Shown here piece by piece: positions 47,517-56,334 of a stretch of DNA of 64,000 nucleotides. The notes under the pieces were generated by a model that saw nothing but the letters and a program-made list of their open reading frames with translations, had not been told where the DNA came from and did not search any database. The position numbers and the translations under genes were made by a program. How positions within the stretch are numbered: position 1 is the stretch's first letter; the number at the start of each line of letters is the position of its first letter. The DNA comes from an uncultured Clostridia bacterium (GTDB taxonomy: Bacteria; Bacillota; Clostridia; Oscillospirales; Ruminococcaceae): contig CANPWL010000001.1 in the NCBI GenBank assembly GCA_947584375.1, positions 62,001-126,000 on the forward strand, given 5' to 3'.

Positions 47517-48518
47517 CTATGAACACTTTTTCTCTTTCTTAACGGCATCTTTGCGGTTTACTATATAAATTCCGACACTGACTAAAGCCAGCGAACAAAC
47601 AGCCGATATACTAAACGACTCGGTTTCACCCAGTAAAACAACTGAGAAAACTGACCCAAACACAGGATTCATAAACCCGAAAACTGTGACCTTAGATACA
47701 GGATTGTATTTTAAAAGCACAGACCAAAGACTATATGCAGCTGCCGAAAGAAACGCTAAATATAAGAGCATAAACACAGCCTTAACAGAGGTGATTTTTA
47801 GTGTTCCGCCAAAAATCAATCCTACCATTGTCATAACTGCGCCTCCGAACATAAACTGCCATCCACTTAAAAGCAAAGGACTTGCATATGCCGAATACCT
47901 TTTCATAAATACAGACGACATTGCGTATCCTATTGCTGAAATCAGTATAAAGCCCTCGCCCGTAAATCGAAACTGAAAATCAAGTCCGGTGAGATTTATA
48001 AGTATTACACCGACAAATCCTATAAGACATCCCAATATTTTTGATGAAGTTATTCTTTCAAGCCTGAATATTATACACGATACAAAAAGAGCAATAAAAA
48101 CACTTGCACCGTCTAGTACTGATGCCTTTACGCCTGTTGTATGAGAAAGACCTATATAGAAAAACAAATACTGAATAATAGTCTGAAACATAGAAAGTAT
48201 TACTATTTTTCCAGCTGAAGTTCTGTTTGGAAAAAGAAATCTTCTTTCAGCTATACTTCCTGTCAATACCGTAAAAATACCGGCTAAGAAAAATCTTATT
48301 CCGGCAAATAATATCTGTGAAAACGCGTCATCATTCCCTATACCGAAAAGTTCGTATCCTATTTTGATGCAGGGAAAAGCGCTTCCCCATAATGCACAGC
48401 ATATTATCGCACAGAATACCATGACCGGCGTCTTTGTCATAATAATTTTTATTCTGTTCTTTTTATCAGGGTTATCTGATAAAATTTTATTTGGCTGTGT
48501 ATTTGATTTTAATGTCAT
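47517..48518 (-). CDS. EamA/DMT family transporter
   Basis: A 333-residue membrane protein with ten predicted spans in two EamA repeats. The first repeat starts CAIICCALWGSAFPCIKIG and includes IRFFLAGIFTVLTG; the second contains YAMSSVFMKRYS and ends PVFGSVFSVVLLGE, the usual DMT positions. ATG 48518 follows GGAGAAG. The C-terminus is short and basic. Substrate is unknown; the position between a PIG-L deacetylase and a GH74-type hydrolase suggests a sugar or envelope metabolite. Confidence 0.88.
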   Translation of the reverse strand: MTLKSNTQPNKILSDNPDKKNRIKIIMTKTPVMVFCAIICCALWGSAFPCIKIGYELFGIGNDDAFSQILFAGIRFFLAGIFTVLTGSIAERRFLFPNRTSAGKIVILSMFQTIIQYLFFYIGLSHTTGVKASVLDGASVFIALFVSCIIFRLERITSSKILGCLIGFVGVILINLTGLDFQFRFTGEGFILISAIGYAMSSVFMKRYSAYASPLLLSGWQFMFGGAVMTMVGLIFGGTLKITSVKAVFMLLYLAFLSAAAYSLWSVLLKYNPVSKVTVFGFMNPVFGSVFSVVLLGETESFSISAVCSLALVSVGIYIVNRKDAVKKEKKCS

Positions 48519-48541
48519 ATCAAACTTCTCCAATAAAAGTA

Positions 48542-49294
48542 TTAACCGTCGTATTTGATCCAGTTTTCATATTTCATCATGTGAAACAATTTATCAATTA
48601 CCCTTTTTTGTGACAAAAAAGATTTCAAGATTTCAACCTTTGATTTATAAGAATTATCATCCATTGGAATCATTCGGTTTTCAAATTCAGGCATTTTTTT
48701 CTTGCTGTGATATTTACCAAAATAATAAAGCGTACTGTTATTTACCAGTTTTTTGTATTCGCTGCTTACTATATTGCTGATTGTCTTGTGTTGAATATGT
48801 CCGTATTCTCCGTCCTTATTATGAGTAACAATCAAATCCCAATTTTTCATTTCAAGAAGATAATCAACCGTATTTATTACATTGTTTTTAATTCCTATCC
48901 AATTGTCTCTTTTTCCAAATGTCTTATCGGGAAAATCAAGAATAAAAGGTATATTAGTTTCGTTCAGCTTTTTTACAGCTTTATTGAATTCTTCTTTTCT
49001 GATTTTGTTACTACCTCCCGTAAAACATACAACAAGATATCCTCCTTTCATAAGATGTTCCCCTCCCCAAATAGTTTCATCGTCAGAATGGGCAACGATC
49101 ATTAACTTGTTGACGCCTGAAATATCAAGATTTTCAAGAGCTGCAATATCACTATATCTTTTAAAAATTCTATGCATCCAGAACACACCTGCATTTAATG
49201 TGAACAATATAATAAAAGCAGAAAAGCTTGCAAATATCTTTTTTGCCAGACTCCATTTTTTAATGCCTCTTATCTTATTTATAATTAAACTCAT
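48542..49294 (-). CDS. PIG-L family deacetylase with N-terminal membrane anchor
   Basis: A 250-residue zinc-dependent LmbE/PIG-L-type N-acetylglucosamine deacetylase-like protein. One hydrophobic helix (IFASFSAFIILFTLNAGVFW) near residues 20-40 anchors it. The zinc site is VAHSDDETIWGG (AHPDDE equivalent) and THNKDGEYGHIQHK supplies the third ligand and catalytic His. AAAGGAG precedes the ATG. It follows the YfhO-type gene by 32 bases and precedes the EamA gene by 23, consistent with a glycolipid or surface-glycan role. Confidence 0.9.
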   Translation of the reverse strand: MSLIINKIRGIKKWSLAKKIFASFSAFIILFTLNAGVFWMHRIFKRYSDIAALENLDISGVNKLMIVAHSDDETIWGGEHLMKGGYLVVCFTGGSNKIRKEEFNKAVKKLNETNIPFILDFPDKTFGKRDNWIGIKNNVINTVDYLLEMKNWDLIVTHNKDGEYGHIQHKTISNIVSSEYKKLVNNSTLYYFGKYHSKKKMPEFENRMIPMDDNSYKSKVEILKSFLSQKRVIDKLFHMMKYENWIKYDG

Positions 49295-49326
49295 AGTAAG
49301 TATTTCTCCTTTATTAACAGTGAATA

Positions 49327-51966
49327 TTAATTTAATTTAAAATGACTTTTTCTTAAAATCTGTATGATTATTACAAGTGCAAACAGGGATAATCCAAAAA
49401 CCGATATTATCTTAGCTTCCTTTAAAAGCGGAGAAGTATAAACTATCTTAATATTGTGTTTTCCTTTTGATATTTTAAAACCGATAAATGCTTTATCAAC
49501 TATTTGAATGTCAGTCTTTTGTCCGTCTACATATGCGCTGAATCCCTTATCAAACGGAACAGACAACTTAAAATAGCTGTTATCATTTGAAACATTTACC
49601 GTTCCCTCGTAATTATTTCCTCTTGTTTTTGACTTATCTATTATAAACTCGTCAACGCTGTTTTTCAAGCTGTCAAGTTCGTCTTTTTTTACAGAATAGA
49701 ATTTCCAGTCACTAAGCTTGTATTCCCCTTTTGAAAATTTAATCTCAATACTTTTTAAAGGCTCATTAGACGAAAGTACAAAACAAAATTTCTCGTTATT
49801 GTTATAATACTTCCATTCCGGATCTGTAAGCTTATTTTTTATTCCGTTAATAGTCAGATGAATATCCGTAGGTTTTTTTGAAACCTTATTATCTGAAACG
49901 CAAGTTATAATAAAATAATCGTCAACAGGCTTTTTTAAATATACAATACACTTATCCGAATCAAACGAATTTCTTGTTAAAGAGTTTTTAAAGGTTCTTT
50001 TAACTTCTTCAGCCGTATCAACATAAACTGTATTTTTCTCTTTATCATACCTGATATTATCAGGAAGCTCTGCAAAAAGCTCGTCTGCTAAATCTGAACC
50101 TATATCCTCAATGCCATCAACTGAAACATCCGGTATGTTTTCATTGACAACAGTATAGTCCATTAATGCTTTCATATTATACGGATATACTAATTTATCA
50201 TACTGAGAACTACTCATTAAATTTGAAGACGCAAATCCCACAGGCATTACATTTTCATTTTCAAACAAAGTAATACTGTCTTCTCTTTTTATTTCCTTAT
50301 AACCGTAAGGAATATTTTTGCTTGAATTTCTTACGTCTGTATTTTTAACAAACAGATACTTCTTTCCCATATAATAATAAAAGAAAGGATTCATAGTTTC
50401 AGTAACCATTGCCGAATTTCTGTGAGGCATTTCATTTTGAAACTCATTATAGTAAAAATGATTATAGTACTGGTTCTGAAGAGAGGAATATATCGTTGTC
50501 TGATAATAATCTTTCCCGTAAACCTTATTTATTGTCGTATCTTCATCTGAATACTGAGAAACACGATACAAATTTTTATCCTTATCTGAAAAATCCGTAT
50601 TATCAATTTCTTTTGATATTTCTTTATCCACTCTCAATATATCATTCTTTAAACAAAGAGAGTCATATAAGTTTCCTGACACGCAAAATATAAATACTGA
50701 TGCTGAAATAACAGATATAAATACTATTGAACTATGCTTTTTATAAAAAATCAAATAAGCTGTATTAACAATTAAAATATCTATTACAAAAATGAACAAG
50801 TAATTATACTCATTATATAAAAATAAATATAAAATTTCTCCTAATGTAATTCCCACATTCATCAATATCCAAAAACGCAGGGATATGCTTTGGTCAAAGA
50901 CTGCTTTGACTAATTCAGCGGTTAAAATCAATGCTAGTGGAATAAGCGGAATAATCGCCTTGCTCTCACTATACATAAAGCCGTTCATTATATAGGATAA
51001 ACCTTTAAATATCACAAATACAGATAATACTATTCCTACAAATCTGTATCCTCTGTTTTTTCTGACAATTGAAAAAACTATTGCTATAAGCGAAATAACT
51101 GTCAGCCCCATAGAATAAAAATCATAAAGAATCGTATTGTAGTCAAGCGTAGGAATAAGAATGTCAATTAACGATGCTTTTACATTTGTATCTGCTCTGC
51201 CTTGTAAAATAGCATTTAATGTAGGCAGCCACAAAACAGCAGAAATCATTACAGACACAAGCATACATATTCCCAAATTCAAAACAGATATTATATATCC
51301 CTTAATTTTGAATACAGAATTTTTATTCAAATAGACAAACGTAAAATAAAGAAAAACCGCAAGATAGCTTCCTATACTGAAATAATAGCTTGTCATCATA
51401 ATCATAGTCAAACAGAAGATAAGCCCTGCACGACTATTCTTTTCAAAGAAATTATCGCAGCAAAACAAAGCTCCTATTAAAAAAGGAAAATACCAAACGA
51501 ACATTATATGTCTGTGGCTATGCAAAATAATCGGAGCTGCCAGTAAAAATAAAACGCTGATAAAAAAAGAAATTTTAGTATCATAACGCTTTCTTATCCA
51601 AATATAAAACATTATAACCGATACAGGAACGCAAATTAAACTTACTGCCTGAATATAAGATGACATCGATATAAATGGCAGCAAATAACTCGGAAGTATC
51701 AACGGATTGAAAAGTCCGTAATATGAAAAATTATATATATTCTGACCGGCACCTATCTGCGGAGCAAAGCTCGGAAAAAAACTTTTAGTTTCATAAAACA
51801 AATTTCTGAAATACTCTGCCAACGCATAATGCTGACTATTCCAATCTATTTTCGATCCGTATGCAAATTTTAATCTTGTTATTATAAGTACTATAACCAA
51901 ATAAATAAGCATCAATATACCAATAGATATTAAATCTTTTTTCTTCATTCTTAGTTTTTCAGCCAT
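49327..51966 (-). CDS. YfhO family multi-span membrane protein
   Basis: An 879-residue protein with about 12 membrane spans in the first ~450 residues and one near the C-terminus (SVFGLSLFALVIIIQIL), with a large extracytoplasmic domain between. DWNSQHYALAEYFRNLFYET followed by SFAPQIGAGQNIYNFSYYGL is characteristic of the YfhO/GT-C-like family linked to lipoteichoic acid or polymer glycosylation in Firmicutes. The C-terminal GFSAYVDGQKTDI block is also conserved. AGAGGT precedes the ATG. It heads a four-gene unit with a palindrome on its promoter. Confidence 0.9.
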   Translation of the reverse strand: MAEKLRMKKKDLISIGILMLIYLVIVLIITRLKFAYGSKIDWNSQHYALAEYFRNLFYETKSFFPSFAPQIGAGQNIYNFSYYGLFNPLILPSYLLPFISMSSYIQAVSLICVPVSVIMFYIWIRKRYDTKISFFISVLFLLAAPIILHSHRHIMFVWYFPFLIGALFCCDNFFEKNSRAGLIFCLTMIMMTSYYFSIGSYLAVFLYFTFVYLNKNSVFKIKGYIISVLNLGICMLVSVMISAVLWLPTLNAILQGRADTNVKASLIDILIPTLDYNTILYDFYSMGLTVISLIAIVFSIVRKNRGYRFVGIVLSVFVIFKGLSYIMNGFMYSESKAIIPLIPLALILTAELVKAVFDQSISLRFWILMNVGITLGEILYLFLYNEYNYLFIFVIDILIVNTAYLIFYKKHSSIVFISVISASVFIFCVSGNLYDSLCLKNDILRVDKEISKEIDNTDFSDKDKNLYRVSQYSDEDTTINKVYGKDYYQTTIYSSLQNQYYNHFYYNEFQNEMPHRNSAMVTETMNPFFYYYMGKKYLFVKNTDVRNSSKNIPYGYKEIKREDSITLFENENVMPVGFASSNLMSSSQYDKLVYPYNMKALMDYTVVNENIPDVSVDGIEDIGSDLADELFAELPDNIRYDKEKNTVYVDTAEEVKRTFKNSLTRNSFDSDKCIVYLKKPVDDYFIITCVSDNKVSKKPTDIHLTINGIKNKLTDPEWKYYNNNEKFCFVLSSNEPLKSIEIKFSKGEYKLSDWKFYSVKKDELDSLKNSVDEFIIDKSKTRGNNYEGTVNVSNDNSYFKLSVPFDKGFSAYVDGQKTDIQIVDKAFIGFKISKGKHNIKIVYTSPLLKEAKIISVFGLSLFALVIIIQILRKSHFKLN

Positions 51967-52007
51967 GTTTACCTCTTAAAAACTCCAAATAATTTATCCT
52001 AATAATC

Positions 52008-52035
52008 TAATTGTATTATTTCAATAATACAATTA
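52008..52035. promoter_or_regulatory. 28-bp perfect palindrome at the YfhO operon start, probable operator
   Basis: Arms TAATTGTATTATT and AATAATACAATTA are perfect inverts around TC. The palindrome overlaps the -10 box and the expected transcription start, a classical repressor position. It differs from the palindromes at 27482 and 45074. Confidence 0.65.
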
Positions 52036-52060
52036 TACTGCTGATTATCAGGCATGTCAA
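52032..52060 (-). promoter_or_regulatory. Consensus promoter for the YfhO-PIG-L-EamA-GH74 unit
   Basis: Minus-strand TTGACA (52055-52060), 17 bp, TATAAT (52032-52037). Confidence 0.85.
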
Positions 52061-52094
52061 GAAAAAGTACAATATTTATCACTTAAATTTATAA

Positions 52095-52141
52095 ATCCTT
52101 CCTTTGCAAGTTTCTGATAAACAGAATCTTCAAGGAAGGAT
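52095..52141. repeat. Long-loop perfect inverted repeat downstream of the CHAP gene
   Basis: ATCCTTCCTT (52095-52104) and AAGGAAGGAT (52132-52141) are perfectly complementary around 27 bases. No T run follows on the minus strand, so it is not a typical terminator for the CHAP gene. Confidence 0.5.
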
Positions 52142-52176
52142 CTGTATTATTTAATAAAAATAAATTTTTAAGTATA

Positions 52177-52848
52177 TTATTTATTTATCTTCCGTTTTAA
52201 CTGCCTAATTCCAGACTTATTTATTCTTATTGCCCAGTAATATCGGTTGTCATACAGAACCTTGACAAGCTCTCGACCGCCTTTAACTTTTCCGCTTCCG
52301 GCAATGACCTTTACCGTTTTTGCTTTGATGGTCTTGACTTTGTTTTTTCTTTCGATACTGCTTGATTTGTAAAGACCGAGCTTGCCGTTCTTTTTTACGA
52401 CTTCAAAGGTTATAAGCTGCTCTTTCTTTACAACAACGTGACCTTGCAGATTAGATTGTTTCATCCAACTTTCAATTGACATCTTTTTCAGTATTCCGTC
52501 ATCATAAGATACAACATTATCAGCATTCCAGTTAGCCTCTGTATAATAGACTGTATCTGCGATAACGTATTCAACGTATTTAACGTGACCGTATGTACCG
52601 CCGTTAAAACAAACTATTGAATTAGGCTTAGGATACTTCGATACCTGAAAGCCTGAATTTTTACAGCTTTGATAAACATCTTTTGCGTTACCTCTTGCAC
52701 CGATTTTAATGCCTTTCTTTTCAAAGGCACGTCCTTGAGTATACCAAACGCACTGACCTCTTAAGGCGGTATTAACAGGCGGTTTATAATATTTGCTGTT
52801 AAAATCAGCTAACCGCTTACCGAGTGATCTTTCATAATTTATTGACAT
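52177..52848 (-). CDS. CHAP-domain peptidoglycan amidase/endopeptidase-like protein without signal peptide
   Basis: A 223-residue protein. The CHAP domain has catalytic Cys33 (LRGQCVWYTQG), His88 (GGTYGHVKYVE) and the TEANWN block; from about residue 145 a basic SH3-like tail follows (KLGLYKSS ... RELVKVLYDNRYYWAIRIN), probably a wall-binding module. No signal peptide is present, so release would need lysis, a holin or a non-classical route, as with phage endolysins. AAGGAGG precedes the ATG. The leader contains two hairpins. It borders a degraded region. Confidence 0.85.
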   Translation of the reverse strand: MSINYERSLGKRLADFNSKYYKPPVNTALRGQCVWYTQGRAFEKKGIKIGARGNAKDVYQSCKNSGFQVSKYPKPNSIVCFNGGTYGHVKYVEYVIADTVYYTEANWNADNVVSYDDGILKKMSIESWMKQSNLQGHVVVKKEQLITFEVVKKNGKLGLYKSSSIERKNKVKTIKAKTVKVIAGSGKVKGGRELVKVLYDNRYYWAIRINKSGIRQLKRKINK

Positions 52849-52875
52849 TGTAAGTCCTCCTTATTAAATTATTAT

Positions 52876-52900
52876 TTGAAAACCAAATTAGGGTTTTCAA
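52876..52900. repeat. Hairpin in the CHAP gene leader
   Basis: TTGAAAACC (52876-52884) and GGTTTTCAA (52892-52900) are perfect inverts, about 30 bases upstream of the CHAP start. Confidence 0.45.
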
Positions 52901-52913
52901 TAATACCTCTAAA

Positions 52914-52942
52914 GTAAAAAAAGTTGCACATTTTTGTGCAAC
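52914..52942 (-). terminator. Minus-strand terminator inside the upstream region of the CHAP gene
   Basis: Minus-strand GTTGCACA/TGTGCAAC followed by TTTTTTT is a strong intrinsic terminator. Located between a weak promoter-like sequence and the CHAP start, it could be an attenuator or merely end transcripts from the decayed gene. Confidence 0.7.
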
Positions 52943-53040
52943 AAAAAGAAGCATTAATAAGTAAGGAGGAAATTATAATTCCAATAATATATTCTTTATT
53001 TTGTTCAATATTATATAATTTGTAGTCTCCCGACCAAATT

Positions 53041-53552
53041 TTTCAGAAATAAAAAAGACGTCTGCAAAGCCTGCAAACGCCTATTATGTAACTTTGAGTG
53101 AAACTTAATTTGCATAAATTTTCCGTACAGTCAGGATAATTTTCCCCATAAGGGAAATCAGTTTTAACGTATATAAATACTGTATGACCAGTATATAAGT
53201 TATATTTATTTAAAACCTCTGTTTCGTAGGCGTATTTTGATTTAAATGTTTTTGAATGGCTACTAGTTGTTGACTAAGTAGTAGGTTATTGTTCCACATA
53301 GTTAGAATCTGGTATGTAACTGGATTCATAATCTTCACCGTTTCTGATAATTCATGAGAATCTTTGCTCTTTTTCTTTATCTTTTTTACTTTTTCTGTAT
53401 AATGCAGATTTAAACTTACTCCATTTGCCGTATATTTTCTTTTCGGAACTCTTTGTATATACTCTTACCCTTACATAGTAGGTCTTTTTACTCTTTACCC
53501 TTGAGCTCTTTATTGTCAGCTTATTCTTTGCAAGGTTATTATTGTAGATTAC
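53041..53552 (-). pseudogene. Decayed surface-protein gene with FN3-like C-terminal repeat and three in-frame stops
   Basis: One minus-strand frame runs from 53552 to a TGA at about 53041 but is broken by TGA (53352-53354), TAA (53286-53288) and TAG (53274-53276). The first part encodes SRVKSKKTYYVRVRVYTKSS then KIYGKWSKFKSA, the standard end of a ruminococcal FN3-like surface-protein repeat. After the stops come a Ser/Thr-rich linker (STTSSHSKTFKSKYAYE) and LYTGHTVFIYVKTDFPYG, similar to domains of secreted clostridial proteins. There is no start codon or ribosome site, so the 5' part is lost. The old terminator survives. Confidence 0.75.
53053..53085 (-). terminator. Relic terminator of the decayed surface-protein gene
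   Basis: Minus-strand AGGCGTTTGCA pairs with TGCAGACGTCT (two G-U wobbles) and is followed by TTTTTT. Confidence 0.65.
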
Positions 53553-53603
53553 TTATATACTTAATAATGTATATTTACAATTTAATTTATAATATGAAAA
53601 AAG

Positions 53604-53631
53604 TTGACATTTTTATTTTATATGGTATAAT
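53604..53631 (+). promoter_or_regulatory. Promoter for the gene at 53848
   Basis: TTGACA (53604-53609), 16 bp, TATAAT (53626-53631) with an extended TGG, leaving a leader of about 210 bases. Confidence 0.6.
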
Positions 53632-53847
53632 TATAAAATATATGTTTCTAATTCATTGGTAAAACCTTCACTTATATCATTTATCATTTAATCAATTGTA
53701 ATTCCAATCAGATGTGATTACATTTACTCTTTTTCCTAAAAATTCTTTTCCAAATGATTTGAATATATTAGTGATTCATAAAATTTTTCTATTTTATTAT
53801 TCATATACAACACCTAAATTTAAAATTAACAAAGGAGCTAAGCTATT

Positions 53848-54609
53848 GTGAAATTTGAAGAAGCTTTATATATTTATAACGGTTGTAAAAAGAAAGTATT
53901 TATTGAAGATATATCAAAAATACGAAATGAAAATCCTGCAAAATTTAGAGATGAAATTATAGGAAACTTATATTGTCCAGAATGTCATTCTCCAAAATTG
54001 AGTCATCATCAATGTACTGGTAAACCTGATTATTTTGCTAAATACAAAAAACAAGATCATAAAGAGGGATGTATTTTTTCATATAATGAAGCCAGTCAAA
54101 CGATTGTTAGCAAAATTTTAAACGATGAAAATCGTGAAAGACTTGCAAATAGACTTAAGAACTTTTTAATTTCTCTACATACTCCTGATAAGATACAACC
54201 TCATCCTCTGGTTTATACAAAAACAAACTCTAAAAACATAAAAAAAAGTACGAATCAAACTAATAATAATATTGTTATTAATTATTATTTACCTCGGAAA
54301 AGAATAACAAATAAACTATCGCCCGAAGATATAAAAGAAACTAAAATATATTATGGAGACGTTTTTATAAAATGGAAGCTACTACAAAATAGATATCTTC
54401 TTTCTATAAGTAATACAAAAAATGAATATATATGTTCACTATTTATGTCAAGTAATGTATATTCCTATATTGATAACAAATTTAAATCAGATATGAAATG
54501 TAGTGTAGCATTTTTCGGAAAATTAACAAAGTCACAAAAAGATGGAAAAATTTATTATAATATAAACATAAATCATTCTAGTGAGATTCAGTTTTTAGAA
54601 ATTGAATAA
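53848..54609 (+). CDS. Unrecognised AT-rich protein with a CoiA-like zinc motif
   Basis: A 253-residue soluble protein starting at GTG 53848 (AAAGGAG ten bases upstream). The N-terminal 80 residues carry a probable zinc site: Cys43 and Cys46 (LYCPECHSPK), Cys56, and His71/Cys75 (DYFAKYKKQDHKEGC). This CPxC...YFA...H...C arrangement resembles the N-terminal motif of CoiA-like competence/nuclease proteins. A polar Asn/Lys linker (~120-145) leads to a C-terminal beta-rich domain (IYYGDVFIKWKLLQNRYLLS). No nuclease catalytic motif is evident. It is more AT-rich than its neighbours and sits beside a recombinase remnant, so it may be cargo of the decayed element. Confidence 0.8.
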   Translation: MKFEEALYIYNGCKKKVFIEDISKIRNENPAKFRDEIIGNLYCPECHSPKLSHHQCTGKPDYFAKYKKQDHKEGCIFSYNEASQTIVSKILNDENRERLANRLKNFLISLHTPDKIQPHPLVYTKTNSKNIKKSTNQTNNNIVINYYLPRKRITNKLSPEDIKETKIYYGDVFIKWKLLQNRYLLSISNTKNEYICSLFMSSNVYSYIDNKFKSDMKCSVAFFGKLTKSQKDGKIYYNININHSSEIQFLEIE

Positions 54610-54649
54610 AATTTATTTCCGATTATGAGAAATTACTTGTAATCTCGGG

Positions 54650-55271
54650 GAGCATGTTAATCTTACAGCAAAACTTCAGGAAAAGGGAATAACACTAATT
54701 GCAACGGCACAAGATTTTGGTACAAGCGGCGAAGCTAAGATAATGAAAACCCTTATGTGGAACTTATCAGAATATTACATAGACAATCTTGAAAATGAAG
54801 TTAAAAAGGGACATAAAGAAACAGCAATGAAAGGACTTCATAATATAAGTTATGCACCTTTCGGATATGTGATGTAGTTAATTAGAAATATGTAATTAAT
54901 GAGCTTGAAGCAGTATAATAAAGGCTTAGAAGGTGAGAGAACAAAGGACTTAATACTATTCTCAAAAAGAAAATAGAAGAAAAACAAAATCAATATAATG
55001 CACTTATGAGTAATCTATCTTCCGGAACACTTCCTTCGGAAGTAGTTAGTGATATTGGAATTAAAATGAACAATCTCAAAGCGGAAATAGAAAATCTGAA
55101 GAATACAAAACCTCCGAAAGATTATACAGTAGATCAAGTCTCTAACTGGCTTAATTCTTTAAAAAACAATCCCGATGATAAAGCTATACATATTCTTATT
55201 AAACGAATTGATATAAAAAATAAGACCGAAATCAATATACAAAGTACATTGAAATCGGTCTTATGTGAAAC

Positions 55272-55293
<22 letters not shown>
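54650..55293 (+). pseudogene. Decayed large serine recombinase ending inside tRNA-fMet
   Basis: Two fragments of one gene. 54650-54877 encodes the end of a resolvase-type catalytic domain (KLQEKGITLIATAQDFGTSG, KIMKTLMWNLSEYYIDNLEN, SYAPFGYVM) and stops at TAG. Most of the recombinase domain is missing; NELEAV (near 54897) is a trace of it. 54949-55293 encodes a coiled coil (KKKIEEKQNQYNALMSNL) and a C-terminus ending IDIKNKTEINIQSTLKSVL then CETGCGGWI, common in clostridial large serine recombinases. The last 22 bases overlap the 3' end of the initiator tRNA gene. The N-terminus with the catalytic Ser is absent. Confidence 0.85.
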
Positions 55294-55348
<55 letters not shown>

Positions 55349-55371
55349 ATATTATTTTTTATTGCTTAATT

Positions 55372-55400
55372 ATTATAACATTATATATTTTGTTTGTCAA
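55372..55400 (-). promoter_or_regulatory. Consensus promoter for tRNA-fMet
   Basis: Minus-strand TTGACA (55395-55400), 17 bp, TATAAT (55372-55377), about 24 bases from the tRNA. Confidence 0.85.
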
Positions 55401-55439
55401 GGATTTTAAAAAAATAATCAAAAATCATTCGACAAAATA

Positions 55440-55468
55440 TTGACAGTGCAAATACATAGTGATATAAT
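55440..55468 (+). promoter_or_regulatory. Consensus promoter for thiT
   Basis: TTGACA (55440-55445), 17 bp, TATAAT (55463-55468), about 25 bases before the riboswitch aptamer. Confidence 0.88.
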
Positions 55469-55490
55469 AAATAAGTAAATTAAATATTTG

Positions 55491-55620
55491 AACCGGGGGG
55501 CTTGTTTGGCAGGCTGAGATAAAGTAATCTAACTTTGACCCGTTTAACCTGATTTGGATAATGCCAACGTAGGAAAGTTTTTAAAGCAGAGGTGTGCCGT
55601 TTTGGGTATGCCTTTTTTAT
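55491..55620 (+). promoter_or_regulatory. TPP (THI-box) riboswitch with expression-platform terminator
   Basis: The aptamer (about 55491-55580) has the conserved GCTGAGA, ACCCGTTTAACCTGATTTGG and ATAATGCCAACGTAGG elements of the thiamine pyrophosphate riboswitch. A terminator stem (AGGTGTGCC with GGGTATGCCT, three wobbles) followed by TTTTTT spans 55590-55619, indicating transcriptional termination when TPP is bound. Confidence 0.95.
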
Positions 55621-55707
55621 TTACAAAACAGTGTAAAAATTGGTTTTGCCGAAATATGCGGTTAACTTCAAATATTGATTTAAAAATATTTATAAGGAGT
55701 GTGTTTT

Positions 55708-56280
55708 ATGTCAAACACAAAAACTATCAAGCTTGTCGAGGGAGCGGTAATGGTTGCCCTTGCTGTCGTATTAAGCTTCGTAAAAATCATTAAATTCCCG
55801 TGGGGAGGTTCTGTAACACTGCTTTCTATGCTACCCATAGTTATTTATAGTATTCGCAATGGTGTTAAATGGGGTATGCTGGTATCAGTAGTGTATGCTT
55901 TGCTGCAAATGTTTATTGACTTAGGCGAGGTTGTAAGCTGGGGACTGACTGCACCGGCACTTATCGGAACTTTAGTTTTTGACTATATTATTGCATTTTC
56001 TGCATTAGGTCTTGCGGGTGTTTTTAGAAGCAAACGAATTGCAGGAGGAATCGCAGGAATCGTTGTAGCAGTATTTTTGAGATATGCGTCGCACGTTATT
56101 AGCGGAGCAGTAATTTTTCATTCAGCGGGAAAAATATGGGAAAGTTTTTCGACAGAGAATTCTTGGATATACAGTCTTCTTTATAACGGAGCATATATGC
56201 TGCCTGAAATGATATTTACTGTAATAGGTGCAGTAATACTGTTTGCTGTGCCGCAAACTAAAAAAATGATAGTAAAATAA
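55708..56280 (+). CDS. thiT: Thiamine-specific ECF transporter S component ThiT
   Basis: Membrane subunit that binds thiamine for the shared ECF energising module, encoded elsewhere. The 190-residue protein has six spans; EGAVMVALAVVLSFVKIIKF, PWGGSVTLLSMLPI and SIRNGVKWG are the ThiT signature. ATG 55708 follows AAGGAG by 8 bases; the TPP riboswitch directly upstream confirms the substrate. It is monocistronic with a terminator. Confidence 0.95.
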   Translation: MSNTKTIKLVEGAVMVALAVVLSFVKIIKFPWGGSVTLLSMLPIVIYSIRNGVKWGMLVSVVYALLQMFIDLGEVVSWGLTAPALIGTLVFDYIIAFSALGLAGVFRSKRIAGGIAGIVVAVFLRYASHVISGAVIFHSAGKIWESFSTENSWIYSLLYNGAYMLPEMIFTVIGAVILFAVPQTKKMIVK

Positions 56281-56298
56281 TAATTTAATTACATATTT

Positions 56299-56328
56299 AA
56301 AAGCCTCCGATACAGGAGGCTTTTATTA
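56299..56328 (+). terminator. Intrinsic terminator of thiT
   Basis: AAAGCCTCC-type stem (AAGCCTCC/GGAGGCTT, 5-base loop) followed by TTTTATTAT; may also work in reverse for the facing gene. Confidence 0.85.
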
Positions 56329-56334
56329 TATTAT

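Noticed and set aside
53453-53662. Plus-strand small hydrophobic frame
   Set aside because: It is antisense to the decayed surface-protein gene, overlaps the promoter at 53604-53631 and lacks a ribosome site.
55554-55793. Plus-strand frame overlapping the thiT leader
   Set aside because: It covers the TPP riboswitch terminator and is out of frame with thiT, which has its own strong ribosome site.
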